Of a DNA stretch of 64,000 nucleotides, positions 17,025-25,847 are shown piece after piece. The stretch covers positions 236,708 to 300,707 of the forward strand of contig NZ_BNBB01000003.1 of NCBI RefSeq assembly GCF_014654615.1. The letters are read 5' to 3'. Both the position numbers and the translations under genes were made by a program. A model generated the notes under the pieces. It was given only the letters and a program-made list of their open reading frames with translations, had not been told where the DNA came from and searched no databases. How positions within the stretch are numbered: the first letter of the stretch is position 1; each line of letters starts with the position of its first letter. This DNA comes from Streptosporangium violaceochromogenes. Its GTDB lineage: Bacteria; Actinomycetota; Actinomycetes; Streptosporangiales; Streptosporangiaceae.

Positions 17025-17178
17025 AATGTACTCCAAGAGAGAAGGCTGAGCACATTTGAGACGACCTGGTGGGCCGTATGGTTGTCCGGCGTGTTCCGCT
17101 TTGCAGAATTTCCTTGAGATAAATGGTGATCTATCAGGCCAGAAAGCGCTAAATCCCCTATAGGAAGACGTTTTCTCG

Positions 17179-17457
17179 GTGGATGAGCCTTTCCTTCACA
17201 AGGACTGCTGGAACCTGGCCGAAGGTGCCAAAGCGACCGGACCATGGGCCATGCCACGCCTGCTGCGCACCGCGCGCTGGGACGCCGACGCCGTCCGTGA
17301 CGATCTGCGCGGCTACGTCGTCGAACCCCTGGGGCCGGGCGGCGTGCTGATCCGCCGGTACCTCGCCACCGGCGAGGAGAATCCCATGGTCGGTGGCCGG
17401 GGCGCGGACAGCGAAACGCCCCCGAAGGGGCGGGGCGCTGCGCCGGACGGGAGATGA
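17179..17457 (+). pseudogene. IS701-family transposase, N-terminal remnant
   Basis: The readable frame WNLAEGAKATGPWAMPRLL followed by RTARWDADAVRDDLRGYVVE and GVLI matches the N-terminal segment of IS701-type DDE transposases (the ARWDADxVRDDLRxYVVEHLG block just before the first catalytic Asp region). After GVLIRRYLATGEEN the similarity stops and the frame runs to a stop 30 codons on, so more than 300 residues of the transposase are missing. No second end or inverted repeat was recognised. It marks an old insertion next to the toxin-antitoxin-like genes. Confidence 0.75.
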
Positions 17458-17460
17458 AGC

Positions 17461-17925
17461 CTAGGAGGCGTTGTTCGCCTCGTCGTCTCGAAGCGGAGTG
17501 GATCGCACGATGAACATCGTCGAACCGATCTCCTTGCCGTCAACCTCCACCACCCATCGGTAGCGTTGACCCGTCGGAATCCGCAAAGCGGGGGCGTTCA
17601 CCGCGATGGCGCTGTGGATGTCGATCATCTTGACCGACTCTTCAAGCAGAGGGCTGTCCGGATTCAGCTTGAGCCTGCTCGTGAACGAAACGGGTTTGCC
17701 GTCGGGGACTTCTGCTGGAACGACCGGTTGACCGCTGTCGTCGAGAAGCCGGATCTCGAAGGTGTGATCCTTTTGCGCTTCCTCCCAGGGCACCCTCAAG
17801 AAGACGACCACGGAGAAGGGTGGGACCTGCGGTCCGGTCACCGTCCAGTCGGCGCCCAGCATGTGCATCTTGCCCGTGCTCTGATCAAGTTGAGCTGAGT
17901 CGCACAGAATGACGTGGGCGCGCAT
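17461..17925 (-). CDS. DUF6941-like protein of unknown function
   Basis: A 154-residue protein beginning MRAHVILCDSAQLDQ and containing TGKMHMLGADWTVTGP and VVFLRVPWEEAQKDHTFEIR, then LLDDSGQPV: the pattern of DUF6941-type proteins, predicted beta-sandwiches common in actinobacteria. The ATG overlaps the stop of the HicB-like gene by one base (TGATG), so it is the third gene of that unit. No catalytic residues or signal peptide are visible. Its presence downstream of a toxin-antitoxin-like pair is unusual. Confidence 0.7.
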   Translation of the reverse strand: MRAHVILCDSAQLDQSTGKMHMLGADWTVTGPQVPPFSVVVFLRVPWEEAQKDHTFEIRLLDDSGQPVVPAEVPDGKPVSFTSRLKLNPDSPLLEESVKMIDIHSAIAVNAPALRIPTGQRYRWVVEVDGKEIGSTMFIVRSTPLRDDEANNAS

Positions 17926-18323
17926 CAGGCGCTGACCACGGATTTGGTGACGGCGGACATGGGGGCGTCGCTGAGCGACTGGCCGCCTCTCCTGGTCAGC
18001 AGCAGCAGGGGGACGGCAACGGATTTCGGTGGGGCTACCGTGTGTTCGACGACGGTGACACCGGTGTCCAGCCAGCCGGCGAGATCGTCGCGGACACATC
18101 GTTTGGTGTCGGCCAGGCTGCTGCCGAAGACATCGAAGCCCGGGATGTCGGGTGACGTCGCGCGCCATCTGCCGAAGCATCGCCGGTACTCGATGTGCAA
18201 GGTGCGCGCACTCCGCTCTGCCTCGACGGGGGTGGCGCTCTCGAACATCGCGACCGCCTCGTCCCACGACAGGTCGTCGGCCTCGTCTTGATCGTCTCGT
18301 TCGATGGTCACAGTTGCCATCAT
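17925..18323 (-). CDS. HicB-like antitoxin-type protein
   Basis: A 132-residue protein. The central segment YRRCFGRWRATSPDIPGFDV, followed by FGSSLADTKRCVRDDLAGWL, has the HicB-fold signature (aromatic-x-x-W-x-A-x-x-PDIPG, then a SL-x-x-x-x-x-x-VRDxLxxWL helix). In HicAB systems this partial RNase-H-like fold neutralises the toxin. A GTG (18329) or ATG (18323, 18320) could start it; none has a strong ribosome-binding site. The gene follows the frameshifted toxin-like gene by about 25 bp on the same strand, giving a toxin-first order. Confidence 0.7.
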   Translation of the reverse strand: MMATVTIERDDQDEADDLSWDEAVAMFESATPVEAERSARTLHIEYRRCFGRWRATSPDIPGFDVFGSSLADTKRCVRDDLAGWLDTGVTVVEHTVAPPKSVAVPLLLLTRRGGQSLSDAPMSAVTKSVVSA

Positions 18324-18348
18324 GCGCACTTTCGGGTCCGGCGCCTAC

Positions 18349-18605
18349 CTACTTGCTGTACGCGGTGCCGAGTCGGTAGACGCCTTCTTCAGCGTTCACG
18401 ACGTACATCACGGCCATGATCGTCTGGTGGTGGTGAAGGCGAGGATCCTGTGCCCGTAGGTCTCGTGGACGTGTTCCCGGAACCGGACATCGTTGCTGAA
18501 GATCACGGCGGCGCGTACTTCTTCGCCAGTCAGGTTGTGTTTTGTGCGGATCTTGTCTTCGACGCCTGGCGGGATGTCCAGCCTCGCCACATGGATCCGG
18601 GTCAC
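18349..18605 (-). pseudogene. BrnT/DUF4258-like toxin gene, frameshifted
   Basis: The N-terminal frame gives MTRIHVARLDIPPGVEDKIR, then KHNLTGEEVRAAVIFSNDVR, then HRILAFTTT, like the N-terminal part of small BrnT/DUF4258-type ribonuclease toxins; it hits a stop at 18408. The other minus frame (through 18349) continues naturally as TIMAVMYVVNAEEGVYRLGT, matching the usual C-terminal beta-hairpin of the family. The switch falls in an (ACC)-rich tract around 18425-18440, where a one-base slip would explain it. If real, the toxin has lost its C-terminus. A sequencing error is the alternative. Confidence 0.65.
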
Positions 18606-18796
18606 GTTGCAGGATGGTGGCAGCCGGCGCGATCACCCGCAGGTGTTCACGTGTCCATGTGAGGACAAGGGGTGGCGAGGGTGCTCCGTGGGGTTGGTCC
18701 TGGCCTTTCGTCCGGGCCGGTTGGTGTGGCCGTGGGGTGCTCCCTGGGCTTCCGTCGCGGTTTCGCCGGAGGGCGGAGGGACGCGCAGGCCCCGGG

Positions 18797-19999
18797 TCAG
18801 GGGCCCAGGACGCGCCGGGCGACCGCGGTGACGTGCAGTTCGTCGGGACCGTCCAGGAGGCGGGCCGTACGGCCGGTGCGGAAGAGGGCGGGCAGCGGGG
18901 TGCCGGGCCCCAGCCCGGCCGCGCCGTGGACCTGGACTGCCGCGTCGGTGACCTGCTGGAGCATCCGGGCGGCGGCCACCTTCGCCAGGCCGGTCTCCAC
19001 GCGGGCGTCCATCCCGGCCTCCACCAGCGCGACGGCCTCGAACACCAGCGGGCGCGTCGTCCTGATCGCGAGCAGCGCGTCGAAGACGAGCCGCTGGACG
19101 AGCTGGAGGTCGGCCAGCCGTCCCCACGACGTCCGCCGCGTGCGCGCCCGGTCGCGCAGGAGGGTGAAGGCCCGCTCCGCCTGGCCGAGCCAGCGCAGGC
19201 AGCGCAGCAGGCGGCCGAGCCGTACCCGCTCGGCGATCACGCGCAGTCCCCGGCCGGGCTCGCCGAGCAGGTGGTCGGGCGGGACGGTGACGCCCTCCAG
19301 GGCGATCTCCCACTGCCCGCCCGCGCCCAGGACGCGCAGCTCGCGGACCACGCGGAAGCCGGGGGCCGAGGTGGGGACGAGCAGCAGGGACGGCCCGGCC
19401 GTGGCGTGCGGCCCGCCCACGGTGCGGGCGAGCACGGCGGCGAGGTCCGCGTCGCCCCCGCCGGTCACGAACCACTTGCGGCCGTGGAGGGTCCAGGAGC
19501 CGTCCGTCTCACAACGTGCCCGCGTGGTGGTGAGGCCGGGGTCGGAGCCGGGGGTGTCCGGTTCGGTCATCGCGTTGCACATGGTCATCCGCCCGTCGGC
19601 GATCCGGGGCAGGTAGCGGTCCCGGACGGCGGGCGTGGCGTGCTCGGCGAGGAGCCGTACGTCCAGCAGCGCGGTGGAGCCCAGGACGGAGGGGCCGTGG
19701 TCGCTCGCCCCCTCCGCCTCGGCCACGTGCGCGTAGTCCGTCAGCGACAGACCCGCGCCGCCCAGTTCGGCGGGCAGGGGCAGCCCCCACAGGCCCTCGG
19801 TCCGCGCCTCGTGCCGGAGCCGTCCGAGCAGCACCCGCGCGCCCGATCCGCCGGCGTCCAGCTCCTCCTCGTACGGCATCACGCGCTCGCGGACGAACGC
19901 GGACACCTGATCGCGGAGCCCGAGCATGTGCGGCGGGCAGCCGGGCACGCCCCGGATGGGTCGCTCGGTGCCGGTCACGACGTCGGCCTGCTGCGGCAT
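18797..19999 (-). CDS. Acyl-CoA dehydrogenase family protein
   Basis: A 400-residue flavoenzyme-like protein with a GGAGTTGGAATG start context. The ACAD N-terminal helical domain (FVRERVMPYEEEL, GLWGLPLPAELGGAGLSLTD), the middle beta-domain (MTMCNAMTEPDTPGSD, WTLHGRKWFVTGGGDADLAA) and the C-terminal helical bundle (QVTDAAVQVHGAAGLGPGTP, GPDELHVTAVARRVL) are all present. The catalytic base is not obvious at the usual Glu positions. It resembles the ACAD11-like group rather than beta-oxidation enzymes. It is transcribed away from a CoA-transferase and ligase, with which it probably forms one acyl-CoA pathway. Confidence 0.9.
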   Translation of the reverse strand: MPQQADVVTGTERPIRGVPGCPPHMLGLRDQVSAFVRERVMPYEEELDAGGSGARVLLGRLRHEARTEGLWGLPLPAELGGAGLSLTDYAHVAEAEGASDHGPSVLGSTALLDVRLLAEHATPAVRDRYLPRIADGRMTMCNAMTEPDTPGSDPGLTTTRARCETDGSWTLHGRKWFVTGGGDADLAAVLARTVGGPHATAGPSLLLVPTSAPGFRVVRELRVLGAGGQWEIALEGVTVPPDHLLGEPGRGLRVIAERVRLGRLLRCLRWLGQAERAFTLLRDRARTRRTSWGRLADLQLVQRLVFDALLAIRTTRPLVFEAVALVEAGMDARVETGLAKVAAARMLQQVTDAAVQVHGAAGLGPGTPLPALFRTGRTARLLDGPDELHVTAVARRVLGP

Positions 20000-20222
20000 T
20001 CCAACTCCAGACGTGTCGGGAACTGACTGAAAAATCCATCCGACTCCCTGCTGTGAAACAGGTCGCGTGAACATGCCTCCGGGTTCCCGCCCGCCGAGGC
20101 ATACCTCGCGTGCGGTCGCACACAGGTCACACCGGTCACGCGGGACACAGAAGACACACCGGAAAGCACACGGAAGCCACGCGGGGGACTCAGCCGCCGC
20201 AGAGGAACCGGGGAGAAGAACC
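20000..20222. promoter_or_regulatory. Divergent promoter region of the acyl-CoA genes
   Basis: This 223-bp gap separates the divergently transcribed dehydrogenase and CoA-transferase genes and must hold both promoters. It contains a perfect 5-bp-arm palindrome GTGCGGTCGCAC (20110-20121) and several ACACCGG/ACACGG near-repeats at 20128-20177. No confident -10/-35 pair was found. Confidence 0.35.
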
Positions 20223-22025
20223 ATGGCCCACCCCCTCGCCGCCGGAAGGGCGCGCCCGCTCGCCGGCCTCGGGCTGCGGGTGGCGGGACCACCGGCGCTC
20301 ACCGCCCTCGCCGCCCGCCACCTGGCCCTCCTGGGAGCGACCGGCCCCCTCCCCGGCGCCGCGGACCCCGGCGGTCCGGGAGTCGTGTCGCTCTCCGCGC
20401 CGGACGGACGCCCGCTCACCGCCGAGATCGCCTGGGCGCTGGCCGCCCCGGACGGCGAGGTGACCGACGAGGCCACCGCGCAGGCCGCCACCGGGGTCGC
20501 GCACATCCACGGCCGGCGCGACGGCGGGCCGCGCGGCCTGGCCGCCGACTACCTGACGACCGTGTGTGCGGCCCTGGCCGTCCAGGGGCTGCTGGCCGCC
20601 CTGGTCGGCCGCGCCCGGGGCGCCGGCCCGGCCGTCGTCCGGACCGGGGCGGACCTGGCCGGGCTGCTCGCCGTGAGCCAGTACCTGGCCGCCGCCTGCG
20701 CCGAGGACGGCGAGGCGGCGGAGACCGGGCCCGGCGGCCCGCCGTTCGTCACGGCCGACGGGGTGTGGTTCGAGATCGAGACGCTGGACCCGCTCGTGTG
20801 GAGGACGTTCTGGCGGAAACTCGGCGTGGCCGAGCGGCTCGCCGGGGCCGCCTGGCGGAGCTTCCAGTTCCGCTACGCCACCGCCTGCTGTCCCCTGCCC
20901 GCCGAGCTGCACGCGCGGACGCGCGGACGCGGCTGGGAGGCCGTACGGCGCGCGGCACAGGAGTCGGGGGCCTCGCTGTGCGCGCTGCGCTCCCTGACCG
21001 GCCGCCTGGCCGAACCTCCCGCGCCGGCCCCCTGGCGGCTGTCGCCGTTCCCGCCCTCCTCCGAGGCGCCGCCCGGGGAGCGAACCGGTCGCGACCCAAA
21101 AGAGCGGGCCGGGCCGCTGGCCGGGATCACGGTCCTGGAGGCCGGGCGGCGGATCCAGGCGCCGCTGGCCGCGCACCTGCTGGGCCTGCTCGGCGCCGAC
21201 GTGCTGCGGATCGAGTCACCCGGCGGCGACCCGCTGCGCGGCATGCCGCCGGCGTGCGGCGGCCTGTCGGCCCGCTGGCTGGCGCTCAACCGGGGCAAAC
21301 GCGCCGTGGAGATCGACATCAAGTCGGCCGCGGGCCGGGCCGAGCTGCGCGACCTGGCCGCCGGGGCCGACGTCTTCCTGCACAACTGGGCGCCGGGCAC
21401 CGCCGGGCGCCTCGGTCTGGACGGCGACGACCTGGCACGGGTCAACCCCCGGCTCGTCTACGCCCACACCGGCGGCTGGGACGGGCGGCTGGCCGACGCC
21501 CCGCTGGGCACCGACTTCATGGTCCAGGCCCGCACCGGTGTGGGGGAGGCCGTACGGCCCGAGGGTGAGCCTCCCGCCCCGTCGCTCATGACCCTGCTCG
21601 ACGTCCTGGGAGGGGTGCTCGGCGCCGAGGCCGTGCTCGCCGGGCTCCTGCTGCGCGAGCGCGCCGGGCACGGCGTGCGGGTCGACTCCTCGCTGCTGGG
21701 GGCGGCCGAGACGCTCACCGGGCCCGCTCTGCGCCGGGCCGCCTCCGGGTCCGGCTTCCGCATGCCGGCCGGTTTCCGCCGGCCGCTGCCCACGGCCGAC
21801 GGCTGGGTCGCCGTCGCCGACGCCTGCGCCGGGCGGGTGGATCCCGCGTCCGTGGCCGGTATGACCACGGCCGGGGCGCTCGGCCTCCTCCGCCGCCGGG
21901 GGACACGGGCGACCGCCGTGACGACCGCCCTGGAGACCCTGCCCGCCGATCCGCGTTTCGCCTCCGCCCTCACCCGTGATGAGCACGGGGCCGTGGCCGT
22001 ACCCGATCCCTGGAGGTTCGCATGA
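20223..22025 (+). CDS. CaiB/BaiF-type (family III) CoA-transferase, two-domain form
   Basis: A 600-residue protein with a GGAGAAGAACC site before the ATG. The C-terminal ~330 residues are a standard CaiB N-terminal core: GPLAGITVLEAGRRIQAPLA, LLGADVLRIESPGGDPLRG, LNRGKRAVEIDIKS, ADVFLHNWAPGTAGRLGL, GTDFMVQARTGV and LLLRERAGHGVRVDSSLLG. The N-terminal ~280 residues resemble a second, degenerate CaiB-like half (GPAVVRTGADLAGLLAVSQY, TADGVWFEIETLDPLVWRTF). Normal family III enzymes are ~400 residues dimers, so this is a fused form. The family transfers CoA between acids. Its stop overlaps the ligase ATG (ATGA). Confidence 0.85.
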   Translation: MAHPLAAGRARPLAGLGLRVAGPPALTALAARHLALLGATGPLPGAADPGGPGVVSLSAPDGRPLTAEIAWALAAPDGEVTDEATAQAATGVAHIHGRRDGGPRGLAADYLTTVCAALAVQGLLAALVGRARGAGPAVVRTGADLAGLLAVSQYLAAACAEDGEAAETGPGGPPFVTADGVWFEIETLDPLVWRTFWRKLGVAERLAGAAWRSFQFRYATACCPLPAELHARTRGRGWEAVRRAAQESGASLCALRSLTGRLAEPPAPAPWRLSPFPPSSEAPPGERTGRDPKERAGPLAGITVLEAGRRIQAPLAAHLLGLLGADVLRIESPGGDPLRGMPPACGGLSARWLALNRGKRAVEIDIKSAAGRAELRDLAAGADVFLHNWAPGTAGRLGLDGDDLARVNPRLVYAHTGGWDGRLADAPLGTDFMVQARTGVGEAVRPEGEPPAPSLMTLLDVLGGVLGAEAVLAGLLLRERAGHGVRVDSSLLGAAETLTGPALRRAASGSGFRMPAGFRRPLPTADGWVAVADACAGRVDPASVAGMTTAGALGLLRRRGTRATAVTTALETLPADPRFASALTRDEHGAVAVPDPWRFA

Positions 22026-23650
22026 CCCCGCGCCTGGACGACCTGGTGCCCGTCGCGCTGAGACGCGGATGGGCCGCGGACGGCATCTGCCCCGACCTGG
22101 ATCTGTACGCCCTGTTCCGCGCCCACCGCCTGGCCGCCCCCGACCGGGTCGCGGTGATCGACGCGGACGGTGAGCTCACCTATGCCGCGCTGGACCGGCT
22201 GGCCCGCGGCGCGGCGGCCGGGCTGCGCGGGCTCGGCGTCGGCGAGGGCGACGTCGTCGGCGTCCAGTTGGCCAACGGCCGGGACGCGGTCGTCGCCGAC
22301 CTGGCGCTGGCCGCGCTCGGCGCCGTGGCCCTGCCCTTCCCCGTCGGGCGGGGCGTCGCCGACGCCGTCTCCCTGCTGGGCCGTTCCGGGGCGCGGGCCG
22401 CCGTCGTCGCGTCCGAGTACCGGGGGACGGCGCCGGCCCGCGAGCTTCTGGCCGCGGCCGATCGCCTGCCCGGCCTGCGGGTCGTGGTCGCCGCCGGGCC
22501 GCAGGAGCTCCCGGAGGGCGGCGTGGCCTGGAACGAGGTGCTCTCCGCCGACGGCCGCGCCTTCACCCCGGCCAGGCCCGACCCGGACGGCGCGGCCCGC
22601 ATCCTGGTCTCCTCCGGCTCCGAGGCCGAGCCCAAGATGGTCGCCTACTCGCACAACGCGCTGGCGGGCGGCCGGGGCAACTTCATGGCCACGCTGATCG
22701 CCGACGCGGACCCGCCGCGCTGCCTGTTCCTGGTGCCCCTGGCCTCGGCCTTCGGCAGCAACGGCACCGCCGTCACCCTGGCCAGGCACGGCGGCTCGCT
22801 GGTGCTGCTCGATCACTTCTCCCCCGAGGCCGCGCACGCCGCGATCCGCGGGCACCGGCCCAGCCATGTGCTGGCCGTGCCGACGATGATCCGCATGATG
22901 CTCGACCGGCCCGGGAACGGCGCGATGCCGCCGATGACGGCGCTGGTGCTGGGTGGCGCCGAGCTGGACGCGGCCACGGAGGCCGAGGCGGGCGGGGTGT
23001 TCGGCTGCCCGGTGGTCAACCTGTACGGCTCGGCCGACGGCGTGAACTGCCACAGCGGCCTGTGCGGTGCCCCGGAGCACGGCCGGGGACCCGGCGTGGT
23101 GGTGGGTCTTCCCGACCCCCGGGTGACGGAGATCCGGATCGCCCCCGCCCCCGGAGAGGAGGGGGTCGGCGAGATCATCGCGCGGGGCCCGATGAGCCCG
23201 ATGTGCTACGTCGGAGCACCGGAGCTGAACCGGCGTTACCGCACGGCGGACGGCTGGGTCCGCACCGGCGACCTGGGGACGATCGACGCCGACGGGCGGC
23301 TGCGCCTGGTCGGCCGGCTCAGGCGGATCGTCGTGCGCGGCGGTGCCAACATCAGCCCGGCGGAGGTGGAGCGGGCGCTGAGCGGCCACCCCGACGTGCG
23401 TGAGGTGGTGTGCCTGGGGGTGCCGGACCGGGTGATGGGCGAACGGCTGGCGGCCTGCGTGGTACCCCGCCCCGGCCGGACCCCCCGTCTGGCCGGCCTC
23501 GTCTCCCACCTGCTCCGGCGGGGGGTGGGGCGGGACAGGCACCCCGAGCACCTGCTGCTGGTGGAGGAGGTGCCGCTGACCCCGGCGGGCAAGCCCGACC
23601 GGGACGCGCTGCTCGCTCTCCTGTCGCGGGGGCGGTCCGATCCGGGGTGA
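22022..23650 (+). CDS. Acyl-CoA synthetase / AMP-dependent ligase
   Basis: A 542-residue class I adenylate-forming enzyme. Core motifs are seen in order: the ATP-binding loop ILVSSGSEAEPKMVAYSHNA (the usual TSGTTGxPKG is diverged here to SSGSEAEPKM), YGSADGVNC (adenine motif), WVRTGDLGTID (A7), RIVVRGGANISPAEVE (A8 hinge) and PLTPAGKPDRDAL with the catalytic Lys (A10). It would activate a carboxylic acid to acyl-AMP and acyl-CoA. Coupled to the CoA-transferase and close to the acyl-CoA dehydrogenase, it probably works in the same catabolic or biosynthetic route; the acid is unknown. Confidence 0.92.
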   Translation: MTPRLDDLVPVALRRGWAADGICPDLDLYALFRAHRLAAPDRVAVIDADGELTYAALDRLARGAAAGLRGLGVGEGDVVGVQLANGRDAVVADLALAALGAVALPFPVGRGVADAVSLLGRSGARAAVVASEYRGTAPARELLAAADRLPGLRVVVAAGPQELPEGGVAWNEVLSADGRAFTPARPDPDGAARILVSSGSEAEPKMVAYSHNALAGGRGNFMATLIADADPPRCLFLVPLASAFGSNGTAVTLARHGGSLVLLDHFSPEAAHAAIRGHRPSHVLAVPTMIRMMLDRPGNGAMPPMTALVLGGAELDAATEAEAGGVFGCPVVNLYGSADGVNCHSGLCGAPEHGRGPGVVVGLPDPRVTEIRIAPAPGEEGVGEIIARGPMSPMCYVGAPELNRRYRTADGWVRTGDLGTIDADGRLRLVGRLRRIVVRGGANISPAEVERALSGHPDVREVVCLGVPDRVMGERLAACVVPRPGRTPRLAGLVSHLLRRGVGRDRHPEHLLLVEEVPLTPAGKPDRDALLALLSRGRSDPG

Positions 23651-23699
23651 TCCCTGCCTGGAAATTTCCTGGCTTTTCAGATCTTTTCCGGATCGGTCC
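23634..23699. terminator. Inverted repeat between convergent genes
   Basis: GGTCCGATCCGG (23634-23645) and CCGGATCGGTCC (23688-23699) pair with one mismatch across 42 bp, and a perfect GGAAATTTCC palindrome sits in the loop at 23660-23669. The site lies between the convergent ligase and sigma-factor genes, so it may be a bidirectional terminator, although the left arm is inside the ligase coding sequence. Confidence 0.35.
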
Positions 23700-23713
23700 C
23701 CTCCGGGCGCCGG

Positions 23714-24367
23714 TCAGGCGGCGCGATCGGCGGCTTCGAGTGAGGCGATCAACTGGCTGCGGGCCCGTGCCACCCGGGAGCGCACCGTGCCGACCGGGCA
23801 TCCGATCATCGCGGCGGCCTCGGCGTACGGCAGGCCCACGACCTGGGTGAGCAGGAACGCCTCACGCCGCTCCCGCGGCACCCTGGACAGGAGATCGGCC
23901 AGGGCCACGCCCTCCTCGGACCCCGGCAGCCCGCGGGGCCGGCAGCGCTCGGCCGCCGCCTGCCAGTCGTCGAGATCGGCGATGACCGGGCGGGAGGCCG
24001 CCGAGCGGAACCGGTCGACGACGACCCTGCGGGCGATGGACAGCAGCCAGGTCCGCGCGGACGATCGGCCGGCGAAGCTCGGCAGGCTCCGCAGGACCCG
24101 GACGAACGTCTCCTGGGTGAGGTCCTCCGCCGCGTGGGCACCGGCTAAGTAGGCGACGAATCTCCGTACGTCGGTATAGACCGCGTGGGTGAAGGCGGCG
24201 ACGTCCGAGGGCTCCCCGCCGCGCGCCGCCAGGGCGAGGACGGTCAGATGGTCGTCGGAGTGCGGAGTGGCGGGAGTGGCGGGAACGGCGGGGGCGATGG
24301 GGACGGAGGGGACGGCGGAGGCGCGGTCGTGGTGGGAGGCGCGCCGGTCGCGCGTGACAGGACTCAT
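23714..24367 (-). CDS. ECF-type RNA polymerase sigma factor
   Basis: A 217-residue sigma factor with an AAGGAACG ribosome-binding site. Region 2 is at about residues 55-115 (AAFTHAVYTDVRRFVAYLAG, AEDLTQETFVRVLRSL, SSARTWLLSIARRVVVDRFR) and region 4 at 155-215 (LLSRVPRERREAFLLTQVVG, YAEAAAMIGCPVGTVRSRVA). The first ~40 residues are a variable Ala/Pro/Thr-rich extension. It most resembles the SigC-type group that lacks an adjacent anti-sigma factor; indeed no anti-sigma gene is next to it. The divergent neighbour is an MFS transporter, a possible target. Confidence 0.92.
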   Translation of the reverse strand: MSPVTRDRRASHHDRASAVPSVPIAPAVPATPATPHSDDHLTVLALAARGGEPSDVAAFTHAVYTDVRRFVAYLAGAHAAEDLTQETFVRVLRSLPSFAGRSSARTWLLSIARRVVVDRFRSAASRPVIADLDDWQAAAERCRPRGLPGSEEGVALADLLSRVPRERREAFLLTQVVGLPYAEAAAMIGCPVGTVRSRVARARSQLIASLEAADRAA

Positions 24368-24656
24368 GATGATCGTTCCTTGTGTCGCAGGGTGGAGCGG
24401 ACGCACGGCTCGGGGGTGTTTCCCCTGGTGAACGGCTCCGTCGGGTCGTGGGGTCGCTTGACGAGGAGACCGGTCGCGGAGAGGGACGCCCGGCGGGCGG
24501 GGCACGGGGACGCCGTGCGCGGCCTGTTTGCCCGGGGTCGCCGGCCCCCCGCACCGGCCGCGCGGGGCCCGGGGCCGCGGGAACCCCGCTCGCGCGGTGG
24601 GCGACTGTCTCATGCGCGGACGTCGCCGGGACCCCGCGCGGCGGAGGGAGAGGGCG
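24368..24656. other. Intergenic region between sigma factor and MFS genes
   Basis: 289 bp between divergent genes; it must contain the promoters of both. It is very GC-rich and I see no repeat, hairpin or convincing promoter box in it. Confidence 0.4.
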
Positions 24657-25847
24657 ATGCGGCGAGAACGGCCGGCGCGGCCGGAGGACGACCGGGCGAG
24701 GGATCGGCGGATCACCGTCCTGCTCACCACCGTCATGGGCGTGTCGATGCTCCAGCTCTTCCTGGTGGGCGCGCTCGGGCCCCGCCTCGTCGGGGAGGCG
24801 GGGATCTCCCGCACCGTGATCGGCCTGACCACGACCGCCGGGTTCGGAGTGGCCGCGCTCCTGTCGCCGACCGCAGGCCGGTGGGTGGACCGGCTGGGGG
24901 CCCGCCGCTGCCTGGTCGCCCTGCTGCTGCTCGCCGCCGCGGCACTGGCGCTGATCGGTTCCGCCTCGGGCGCCCCGATGCTGCTGGCGGCGGTGGCGCT
25001 CGGCGGCCTTCCCCAGGCCCTGGCCAACCCCGCCACCAACAAGGCCGTCCTGGCCGTGGTCGAGCCGCGAAGACGCGGGGCGGTCACCGGGTGGAAACAG
25101 TCCGGGGTGCAGCTCGGCGCCTTCGCGGCGGGGTTTCCGCTGGCGGCGCTGGCGGCCTGGATCGGATGGCGCGGCGCCGTATGGACGGCCGCGGTGACCG
25201 CCGCCCTCGTCGCCTGCTGGGCGGCGCGCGCCCTGCCCCCCGACCCCGTCCCCGCCGGGGGAGCGACACCGGCGGGCGCGCCGCGAGCCCGGGTCGGCCG
25301 GCTGGCGCTGTTCTCCTTCCTCCTCGGCTGCGGGATCGCCGCGGTGAACACCTACCTCGCGCTCTTCGGCGCCGAACGGCTGGGACTGGGCCCGGTCGTG
25401 GCGGCCTGGCTGGTCGCCGTCCTCGGGATCATCGGGGTCGCGGGCCGGGTCGGCTGGTCCCGGCGGGCCGGCCGCCTCGACCGGGCAGAGGCGCTCCTGG
25501 CCCCGCTCGCGGCGGGGGCCTGCGGGGCGGTCCTGCTGCTGGACGCGGCGCCGTTCGCGTCCGTTCTGGCCTGGGTGGGCGCGGCGGCCGTCGGGGCCTT
25601 CGCCGTCGCGGGCAACGCGGTCACGATGGTCGCGGTCATCCGGCGCGCCGACCCCCGGGGCGCCGGCCGTGACTCGGCACTCGTCTCGGCGGGCTTCTTC
25701 GCCGGATTCGCCGCTGGGCCGCCGCTGTTCGGGCTCCTCGTCGAGACGCGGGGGTACGGCCTCGCCTGGGCGCTGCCGGCCGTCGAGTTCGCCGCGGCGG
25801 CCCTCGTCGCGGTGCCGTTCGTGCTCCGGGCCAGGGCGTCGCGATGA
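24657..25847 (+). CDS. MFS transporter
   Basis: A 396-residue, 12-helix major facilitator protein with a GAGAGGG site before the ATG. The first half carries the motif-A loop GRWVDRLGARRCLVA after TM2; the second half begins after a Pro/Arg-rich cytoplasmic loop (VPAGGATPAGAPRARVGRL). The stretch RRRGAVTGWKQSGVQLGAFA resembles the CynX/NimT-like transporter group. Substrate unknown. Its stop overlaps the start of the GH88-like gene (ATGA), so a transported sugar-acid derivative is an attractive but unproven guess. Confidence 0.87.
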   Translation: MRRERPARPEDDRARDRRITVLLTTVMGVSMLQLFLVGALGPRLVGEAGISRTVIGLTTTAGFGVAALLSPTAGRWVDRLGARRCLVALLLLAAAALALIGSASGAPMLLAAVALGGLPQALANPATNKAVLAVVEPRRRGAVTGWKQSGVQLGAFAAGFPLAALAAWIGWRGAVWTAAVTAALVACWAARALPPDPVPAGGATPAGAPRARVGRLALFSFLLGCGIAAVNTYLALFGAERLGLGPVVAAWLVAVLGIIGVAGRVGWSRRAGRLDRAEALLAPLAAGACGAVLLLDAAPFASVLAWVGAAAVGAFAVAGNAVTMVAVIRRADPRGAGRDSALVSAGFFAGFAAGPPLFGLLVETRGYGLAWALPAVEFAAAALVAVPFVLRARASR

